DNA of 64,000 nt from Ulvibacterium sp965248315 (GTDB lineage: Bacteria; Bacteroidota; Bacteroidia; Flavobacteriales; Flavobacteriaceae): assembly GCF_965248315.1 (NCBI RefSeq), contig NZ_CBDFIX010000001.1, positions 1 through 64,000 on the forward strand. Reading direction: 5' to 3'. Both the position numbers and the translations under genes were made by a program. Every line of letters starts with the position of its first letter. The stretch's first letter is position 1. The notes below the pieces were generated by a model, which saw only the letters and a list, made by a program, of their open reading frames with translations, did no database searches and was not told where the DNA came from. Shown here piece after piece: positions 58,396-64,000 of the stretch.

Positions 58396-59673
58396 TTAAA
58401 TGAAATCCAACAAACGTTCTAATGCCATTCCTCTTGACCCTTTAATGAGAAGCGTACTATTTTTGGGCAATGGATTGCTTTTTAGGAACCCGGTTATTTC
58501 ATCGACCGAATTGAATTTCTGAAAGGGGGTTTGGGTAGTTCGAAAATGCTCCCCAATAAAATAGGCATGTTCTAAGTCCATTTCCAAAACGATATCTACA
58601 ATTTTTTGATGTTCCTCATCAGCTGCTTCTCCCAATTCGAACATATCTCCTAAAAGGACAATTTTTGGACTCTTGTTCGTCGCTTCAAAACTTTCAAGGG
58701 CCGCCTTCATGCTCGTGGGATTGGCATTGTAGGCATCCAAAATAATGGTCGATCCTTGTTTTTCTATAATCTGGGAGCGATTATTTTGTGGGATGTAGGC
58801 TTCAATAGCCACCTTTATGGCCGGAAGGCCTACATTAAAGTATTTGCCCATACAAATGGCAATGGCACAATTGGTAAAGTTGTAGCTTCCTATCAACCGT
58901 GAATTGATTACCATATCCTCTACCTTCAATTGTACAAAGGGGTCGGCACCTAAGAATTCAATTTTATAATATGCTTGCTTCTCCGTACTAAAGCCATATT
59001 TTTGGATATAACCTCCCAGTTTTTCCAGTTGAATAGGATCGTCGGCATTCAGGAAAATCGATTTATGGTTCGCCAGCAAGTAATCGTATAATTCACTTTT
59101 TCCTTTTATGACACCTTCCACACCACCAAAACCTTCTAGGTGCGCCTTTCCAAAATTTGTGATATACCCAAAATCCGGTTGGGCTATCCCGCTCAAAAAA
59201 GCAATTTCTTTTTGATGGTTGGCACCCATCTCCACAATGGCAATTTCAGTGTCTTCTTGTATGGAAAGTAAAGTCAATGGCACTCCAATATGGTTATTAA
59301 GGTTGCCTTGCGTAGCTATGGTCCTATATTTTTTGGAAAGCACGGCATGTATCAATTCCTTGGTCGTGGTCTTGCCGTTGCTCCCTGTTAAACCTATAAC
59401 CTTGGCCGAACAGTAGTTTCGATGATATGTGGCCAGGTCTTGCAACGTTTTCAAGACCTCATCTACCAAAATATATCTATTGGATACTGCGTATTCCTTT
59501 TCATCGACTACAACGAATGCAGCTCCTTTTTCAAGGGCCTCTTCCGCATATGTATTACCATTGAAATTATCTCCTTTTAAGGCGAAGAAGATACAATCTT
59601 CACTTATTTTTCGCGTATCTGTTGATACACTGGGAAAATCAAGAAAGTGTTGGTGTAGGTCTTTTATTTGCAT
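58396..59673 (-). CDS. murF: UDP-N-acetylmuramoyl-tripeptide--D-alanyl-D-alanine ligase
   Basis: A 425-residue Mur ligase. SVSTDTRKISEDCIFFALKG near 14, the P-loop GLTGSNGKTTTKELIHAVL near 98, IVEMGANHQKEI and ILDAYNANPTSMKAAL identify MurF. It adds D-Ala-D-Ala to the peptidoglycan precursor in the cytoplasm. I start at 59673 (MQIKDLHQHFL) because the ten residues from 59703 are unconserved and run into the terminator. It is downstream of gldJ, as in other flavobacteria, with a terminator between. Confidence 0.94.
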   Translation of the reverse strand: MQIKDLHQHFLDFPSVSTDTRKISEDCIFFALKGDNFNGNTYAEEALEKGAAFVVVDEKEYAVSNRYILVDEVLKTLQDLATYHRNYCSAKVIGLTGSNGKTTTKELIHAVLSKKYRTIATQGNLNNHIGVPLTLLSIQEDTEIAIVEMGANHQKEIAFLSGIAQPDFGYITNFGKAHLEGFGGVEGVIKGKSELYDYLLANHKSIFLNADDPIQLEKLGGYIQKYGFSTEKQAYYKIEFLGADPFVQLKVEDMVINSRLIGSYNFTNCAIAICMGKYFNVGLPAIKVAIEAYIPQNNRSQIIEKQGSTIILDAYNANPTSMKAALESFEATNKSPKIVLLGDMFELGEAADEEHQKIVDIVLEMDLEHAYFIGEHFRTTQTPFQKFNSVDEITGFLKSNPLPKNSTLLIKGSRGMALERLLDFI

Positions 59674-59683
59674 AAATCGAAGA

Positions 59684-59716
59684 TAAAAAAAGTCCCGGCA
59701 CAATTGCCGGGACTTT
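59684..59716 (-). terminator. Intrinsic terminator after gldJ
   Basis: A perfect 10-base stem, AGTCCCGGCA / TGCCGGGACT, with a four-base loop. A-run and T-run on its two sides make it usable in both directions. On the minus strand it ends the gldJ message with seven T, just before murF. Confidence 0.9.
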
Positions 59717-59744
59717 TATATGAATTTTATGCTTCTATGCTGTT

Positions 59745-61418
59745 TTACTTCACTTTTTTGCCTCTTGGGGTCTTGTTCTTTGTTTTGGACTTTGATCCAA
59801 CTCTGGACATCGCACATCTAAAACCGATGTAATCCGTGGCCATATATTGTGGCAAATACCTTCGCTGGGCTGGATCTAACCAATAGGCCCGATCTCTCCA
59901 GGAACCCCCTTTGTATACACGAACCTCGTCATTGATCAATGTAGTTCTGTTATTGGACGTATCATACTGGCGGATAAGATTTCCACTAGAATCCCTTTCT
60001 ACTTTGTGCTTGGGAGAGTTGTACATTTTTTTGCCATCTTCTTCCTGCTCTTCATCACTAAATCGATCAAAGAATCGGGAAGAACCTGGGTCTCCATCTC
60101 GGTACCCTCTGTTATCACTCTTCGAGAAATTGGTTCTTAGATAGGTTTCTTTTTCATCAACAGGAACCATGGCAATCTCTCCAGGTAGGTTTACGGCTAC
60201 TATTTTACCGTTAGGCAACGTATCATAAACAATGGAATCTCTTAATATGTTTACTTTTCCATCCTCACCAATAGCTGTTTTCATGTAGATGTTCCCCCTG
60301 TAATAGTTAAAGTCGCTCACTTCGTCATCCACAATAGGTCTATATACATCGGATACCCATTCGGCTACATTACCGGCCATGTCATATAGACCAAGGTCAT
60401 TGGGCTTGTAAGACTTCACTTCTGCAGTGATGTCGGCACCATCATCGGACCATCCGGCAATTCCGCCGTAATCGCCCTTACCTTGTTTGAAATTGGCCAA
60501 TTGATCGCCACGACCAACTCGTTGTCCATTTCGCGTATAGTCACCTTCCCAAGGATATTTTTTTCTTCCTCGGTAGTTGTTATATTCCCTGGAACCTTGG
60601 TTCGCCTGGGCGGCATATTCCCATTCTGTTTCTGTTGGCAAACGATATTCGGGCATGATTACACCGCTACTTCTTTTAGCGTAGTTTGCAACACTATCTT
60701 TTTTCTTATTGCCCTGTAACGAATCAATTTGTCCATTGTAAACGGATTCTGGCCTGTTGAGGTAAGCTTCGGTGCTAAAAGTACCTTCCACTTCGCCGGT
60801 TACAGCTTGATATTTTGCATCCTTTGCCAAATAGCCTTCCCTTTCCAGCATGATTTCATTAACACGGTCTGTTCGCCACTCTGCAAATTGCGTGGCCTGT
60901 ATCCAATTTACACCTACAACAGGGTATTCCGCATAAGCGGGGTGTCGCAAATAGTTGTTCGTCATCGTCTCATTGAATCCCAACCTATTTCTCCATACCA
61001 AGGTATCTGGAAGTGCTCCGGTATAAATATTGGAATATTTTGGATTCTCCGGAGGATAGACACTCTTTAAATAATCCAGATATTCCAAGTACATAACATT
61101 GGTTACTTCGGTCTCATCCATATAAAAGGATTGAACATGCTGGGAAGTAGGTGTATTGTTCCAATCATGCATTACATCATCCTGAACTTTTCCTTTGGTA
61201 AAAGTACCTCCTTCAACAAAAACAAGACCTGGAGCGGTTTCTTGCTCCTTAAAATCCGTATTGTATTGGAAACCGCCTTCCTTGGCGTTTATCTTCCAGC
61301 CTGTAGCTCTTGATACATTTTTGGAGGAGGACGAGGATTTTTTACAACTAGTAGCCGTAAAGCCTCCTGCGATTACCGCAAAGGAAAGTACAATTTTTAA
61401 AAACTGTTTTTTCATCAT
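59745..61418 (-). CDS. gldJ: Gliding motility lipoprotein GldJ
   Basis: A 557-residue lipoprotein (TATSC, Cys near 25) of the formylglycine-generating-enzyme-like fold. Blocks such as FVEGGTFTKGK near 71, MDETEVTNVMYLEYLDYLKS, YRLPTETEWEYAAQAN near 255, DMAGNVAEWVSDVYRP and the end VYKGGSWRDRAYWLDPAQRR mark it. In flavobacteria GldJ is required for gliding and for stability of the type IX secretion motor protein GldK. It lacks obvious enzyme function. The downstream neighbour is murF. On the other side the first gene is porV, not porU. Confidence 0.92.
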   Translation of the reverse strand: MMKKQFLKIVLSFAVIAGGFTATSCKKSSSSSKNVSRATGWKINAKEGGFQYNTDFKEQETAPGLVFVEGGTFTKGKVQDDVMHDWNNTPTSQHVQSFYMDETEVTNVMYLEYLDYLKSVYPPENPKYSNIYTGALPDTLVWRNRLGFNETMTNNYLRHPAYAEYPVVGVNWIQATQFAEWRTDRVNEIMLEREGYLAKDAKYQAVTGEVEGTFSTEAYLNRPESVYNGQIDSLQGNKKKDSVANYAKRSSGVIMPEYRLPTETEWEYAAQANQGSREYNNYRGRKKYPWEGDYTRNGQRVGRGDQLANFKQGKGDYGGIAGWSDDGADITAEVKSYKPNDLGLYDMAGNVAEWVSDVYRPIVDDEVSDFNYYRGNIYMKTAIGEDGKVNILRDSIVYDTLPNGKIVAVNLPGEIAMVPVDEKETYLRTNFSKSDNRGYRDGDPGSSRFFDRFSDEEQEEDGKKMYNSPKHKVERDSSGNLIRQYDTSNNRTTLINDEVRVYKGGSWRDRAYWLDPAQRRYLPQYMATDYIGFRCAMSRVGSKSKTKNKTPRGKKVK

Positions 61419-61837
61419 AATTAGGACTTGAGTTCAATTTGTTAAATCGCCGTAAAGCAATATCAACAGGTCTTTTGATTTATTAAAATGGTTGCTTTTT
61501 GGCTAATAAAACGAGGTTTTGCACATAATATTTTATCACTAAAAAAATATTTTCGAAAGTGTGACCCACGAGCCGCAAGCATTTTCTAAAACCATAACGA
61601 AGTAATGTTTGTTATAGTATGGACTTTGTTATTCTTTTTCGTGATACGGGATATTCTGATAGGTTTGATGGAAACCATTGATGCCCTTTGGGAAAACTGA
61701 GGGGATAGTATAAATCAAACCTAAAATTCTTTCCTTTCCATACAAGATATTTTTAAAAACCCCGTTTAAATGTGAATACGATGTGAAAGTTTATTTAGGT
61801 CAGGGGCAAATTATTAATAAAATCAGATTGTTAAGAG
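61419..61837. other. Intergenic region between gldJ and porV (no porU)
   Basis: A gap of 419 bases separates the divergent gldJ and porV. In the Flavobacterium arrangement I know, the large porU gene (over 3 kb) occupies this place. I see no remnant of it. A 31-codon frame at 61605-61700 is listed separately. Promoters for both genes must lie here, but I find no clean -33/-7 pair. Confidence 0.5.
61605..61700 (+). CDS. Possible tiny membrane protein
   Basis: A 31-codon frame with ATG start encodes a hydrophobic stretch (MFVIVWTLLFFFVI) followed by RDILIGLMETIDALWEN. It could be a single-helix protein or chance, given the AT-rich spacer. No family is recognised and there is no supporting ribosome site. 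Confidence 0.22.
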   Translation: MFVIVWTLLFFFVIRDILIGLMETIDALWEN

Positions 61838-62986
61838 ATGAAAAAATTAGCCTTACTAGTAATGTTTGCAATTGTTTGTAAAACGTGGGCCCAGCAAGAC
61901 CAAAGGGTTATTACCACTGCGGTTCCTTTTTTGACCATTGCTGCAGATGCTCGGTCAGCAGGTATGGGGGATATTGGGGTGGCCACTTCTACGGACGCTT
62001 TTTCCCAGCAATGGAACCCTGCAAAATTTGCCTTTGCAGAACGTAAAATGGGTATTGGTTTAAGTTATACTCCTTACTTGGAAAGTATAATAACCGACAT
62101 ATCCCTTTTGAACGCTAGTTTTTATAACAAAATAAGTGACCAAAGTGCCTTTGCCCTTAGTTTGCGCTATTTCACTCTTGGCGAGATAGAACTAAGGCAG
62201 TTTGCCAATGACCCTGGAACTTTGGCCAAACCCAATGAACTGGCTTTGGATGGATCATATTCCTTAAAACTGAGCCCTACGTTTTCCATGGCAGTGGGCG
62301 GTAGATTTATACGTTCCAATCTAAGACTGCCCCAACAAGGAGACGTGGACTCGCAAGCGGCTAGCTCATTTGCAGTTGATATTGCGGGGTTTTATCGATC
62401 AAGGGAAATTGCATATGATAAGTTTGATGGACGTTGGAGAGCTGGTTTCAATATTTCCAATTTGGGAGGCAAGATACAATACGATGAGGGTGGACAGGAA
62501 AACTTTTTGCCTACCAATCTAAAGTTTGGTTTTGGATTTGACTTCATCCTAGATCAGGATAATGTAATAGGGCTTACTTCAGAATTCAACAAACTTTTGG
62601 TTCCTACACCTCGGGATTTTGATGGCGATGGCGATGTAGATTCGGACGATAACGACGAGTACCAGAATATCGGGTTTTTTAATGGCGTTTTTGAATCGTT
62701 TGGTGATGCTCCGGACGGTTTTAGCGAGGAACTTAAAGAGTTTACGTGGGCCTTGGGTGCCGAATACGTATATCAGAATGCGTTTATGGTACGAACGGGA
62801 TACTTTAACGAAAGCGAGGAGAAAGGTTCTAGAAAGTTCTTTACATTGGGTGCGGGATTCCGGTTTAAAGCTGCCCAGATAGATTTGTCTTATCTATTCT
62901 CCACTTCCCAAGTACGAAATCCATTGGAAAACACCTTGCGGTTTTCACTTACCTTCAACTTAGGCGAGGAGTACCTTAACGATTAA
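61838..62986 (+). CDS. porV: Type IX secretion outer-membrane protein PorV
   Basis: A 382-residue outer-membrane beta-barrel with a signal peptide (ending KTWAQ). ITTAVPFLTIAADARSAGMGDIGVATSTDAFSQQWNPAKFAF near residue 26 onward is the PorV opening. The C terminus alternates hydrophobic strand residues and ends FSLTFNLGEEYLND. An Asp-rich loop, DFDGDGDVDSDDNDE, near 263 looks calcium-binding. PorV shuttles cargo from the Sov translocon to the PorU peptidase. Followed by cdd and pdhA, as in other flavobacteria. Confidence 0.93.
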   Translation: MKKLALLVMFAIVCKTWAQQDQRVITTAVPFLTIAADARSAGMGDIGVATSTDAFSQQWNPAKFAFAERKMGIGLSYTPYLESIITDISLLNASFYNKISDQSAFALSLRYFTLGEIELRQFANDPGTLAKPNELALDGSYSLKLSPTFSMAVGGRFIRSNLRLPQQGDVDSQAASSFAVDIAGFYRSREIAYDKFDGRWRAGFNISNLGGKIQYDEGGQENFLPTNLKFGFGFDFILDQDNVIGLTSEFNKLLVPTPRDFDGDGDVDSDDNDEYQNIGFFNGVFESFGDAPDGFSEELKEFTWALGAEYVYQNAFMVRTGYFNESEEKGSRKFFTLGAGFRFKAAQIDLSYLFSTSQVRNPLENTLRFSLTFNLGEEYLND

Positions 62987-63019
62987 AAATTAGTTTTCAT
63001 TACATAAAAGTAATATGAC

Positions 63020-63045
63020 AAAACCTGCCTTTGTGCGGGTTTTGT
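63020..63045 (+). terminator. Intrinsic terminator after porV
   Basis: A nine-base stem, AAAACCTGC / GCGGGTTTT (one T-G pair), with a six-nt loop, ends in a T-rich stretch. It lies 34 bases after the porV stop. Confidence 0.8.
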
Positions 63046-63079
63046 TAATTTTATTGGAAGTCCATATCAACCCTTACCT

Positions 63080-63562
63080 ATGAAAAAGCAAAAAGTGTGT
63101 TTTGAATTGCAGGTGTTCAACTCCCTTAATGAACTTTCCCCAGAGCGTAAAGAATTGATAAAAAAGGCGGTAGAGGCTCGGAAAAATGCCTACGCACCTT
63201 ATTCCAATTTTCAGGTCGGTGCAGCGGTTCTATTGGAGAATGGAAAAGTGGTGATTGGCAATAATCAAGAAAATGCCTCTTTTCCTTCCGGCCTATGTGC
63301 AGAAAGGGTTGCGGTATTTCAAGCTGGGGCCAAATACCCCGGGGAGACCATCAGGTCCATAGCCATATCGGCAGCCTCAAAAAGACACACCGTGGATAAA
63401 CCTGTGGCTCCATGTGGAAATTGTAGACAATCCATATCGGAATATGAAGTACGACAGAAGAGCCCAATTGAACTTTTTTTAATGGGTGAAGTAGGACAAA
63501 TTATAAGGTGCGCCTCTATCGCTGATATTCTTCCCCTGGCTTTCGATACTTCCTTTTTATAA
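63080..63562 (+). CDS. cdd: Cytidine deaminase
   Basis: A 160-residue zinc enzyme of the nucleoside-deaminase fold. The active-site CAERVAV near 75 (zinc cysteine and catalytic glutamate) and PCGNCRQ near 112 (two zinc cysteines) are intact, and YAPYSNFQVGAAVL near 40 is the family substrate block. It turns cytidine or deoxycytidine into uridine for salvage. It lies between porV and pdhA, a common flavobacterial order. The gap 63563-63753 is AT-rich and shows no gene. Confidence 0.93.
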   Translation: MKKQKVCFELQVFNSLNELSPERKELIKKAVEARKNAYAPYSNFQVGAAVLLENGKVVIGNNQENASFPSGLCAERVAVFQAGAKYPGETIRSIAISAASKRHTVDKPVAPCGNCRQSISEYEVRQKSPIELFLMGEVGQIIRCASIADILPLAFDTSFL

Positions 63563-63753
63563 GAATTCATTTTTTCCGATAAATTGAAGTCTGGGTCATG
63601 GAAATTTCTAGGTATCCAATAGCAATTGCCTTTTACTTCAATTTTTTTTATCCATTCATTTATATGTGTATTTTTGTTTTTCTTTCAATACTCCAATTAT
63701 TTTCTAAAAAATTGGGATTTGATTGATTGGAATTTCAATAAAAAAATCAGTTG

Positions 63754-64000
63754 ATGGAAAAAATAACTAAGGAAACCTATCTGAAATGGTATGAGGACAT
63801 GCTTTTTTGGAGGAAATTTGAGGATAAACTTGCAGCTGTTTATATCCAACAAAAGGTCAGGGGGTTTCTTCATTTGTACAATGGGCAAGAGGCGGTATTG
63901 GCTGGAGCTTTACACGCTATGGATCTTACCAAGGATAAGATGATTACGGCCTATCGAAACCATGTGCAGCCTATTGGCATGGGCGTTGACCCTAAAAAAG
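63754..64000 (+). CDS. pdhA: Pyruvate dehydrogenase E1 component, alpha subunit (5' part)
   Basis: The first 82 codons of an E1-alpha subunit, cut by the window end. MEKITKETYLKWYEDM starts the helical N terminus. FLHLYNGQEAVLAGALHAM and MITAYRNHVQPIGMGVDP match the thiamine-diphosphate-binding region, with the conserved Tyr-Arg before the cofactor. It decarboxylates pyruvate in the pyruvate dehydrogenase complex. The ATG at 63754 lacks a clear ribosome site, as do most genes here. Confidence 0.9.
   Translation, partial: MEKITKETYLKWYEDMLFWRKFEDKLAAVYIQQKVRGFLHLYNGQEAVLAGALHAMDLTKDKMITAYRNHVQPIGMGVDPKK

Overview
The window is a chromosomal segment of a marine-type member of the Flavobacteriaceae (Bacteroidota). 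This is inferred from the 16S sequence signature, the SusC/SusD pair, gliding/type IX secretion genes (gldJ, porV), lipoprotein and Tat signals, and the near absence of Shine-Dalgarno sites. The protein genes look moderately AT-rich, while the rRNA genes are strikingly GC-rich. The genus cannot be fixed from this sequence alone. I see no phage, insertion sequence, integrase or CRISPR array.

Layout. (1) 1-5461: a complete rRNA operon, 16S - tRNA-Ile(GAT) - tRNA-Ala(TGC) - 23S - 5S, closed by a strong terminator. (2) 5668-12353: a tightly packed, partly overlapping catabolic operon. It encodes an RraA-like aldolase, two short-chain dehydrogenases, an atypical enolase-superfamily protein, an NTF2/SnoaL-RidA fusion, a creatininase-family amidohydrolase, a sodium:solute symporter and a 45-residue one-helix protein. 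I cannot match it to a described pathway; it is my main candidate for an undescribed system. (3) 12485-26149: housekeeping nitrogen and energy genes: gltD/gltB, an acyl-CoA dehydrogenase, a Glu/Leu/Phe/Val dehydrogenase, NhaD, an ExbB/ExbD/TonB-type set and folC, followed by tRNA-Val(TAC). (4) 26389-27825: a lone lipoprotein sulfatase.

(5) 27903-35096: an L-rhamnose catabolic cluster: fused rhamnulose-phosphate aldolase/lactaldehyde dehydrogenase, RhaI-type isomerase, FGGY kinase and an NCS1-like permease. It carries three decay products: a GntR regulator cut off in its DNA-binding domain, a 48-codon internal-deletion remnant of an L-lactate dehydrogenase gene, and a degenerate copy of the permease 3' end. 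An intact lactate dehydrogenase relative lies 16 kb away at 49630-50799. A pyruvate-kinase-like protein of unusual architecture follows at 35308.

(6) 37443-43030: exported 3-keto-glycoside-type enzymes (DUF1080 proteins, a Tat-exported Gfo/Idh/MocA oxidoreductase, a PmoA/DUF6807 lipoprotein) and a LacI-family regulator. (7) 43151-47958: a SusC/SusD pair on the minus strand. A palindrome, CGTTAACGTTAACG, lies upstream of region 6, and two related sites 21 bp apart lie upstream of susC, suggesting one LacI regulon. (8) 48559-58090: a six-gene minus-strand operon of families best known from Planctomycetes (DUF1549/DUF1553 cytochrome, DUF1501, beta-propeller, cytochrome/leucine-rich-repeat membrane protein) plus an LldD-like dehydrogenase and a PfkB kinase. 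(9) 58278-64000: tRNA-Val(GAC), murF, gldJ, porV, cdd and the start of pdhA. porU, expected between gldJ and porV from the Flavobacterium arrangement, is absent there.

Taken together, much of the window serves uptake and breakdown of sugars and sugar acids, probably algal. Rhamnose would feed dihydroxyacetone phosphate and lactate into central metabolism, and a SusCD uptake system appears co-regulated with periplasmic keto-sugar enzymes.
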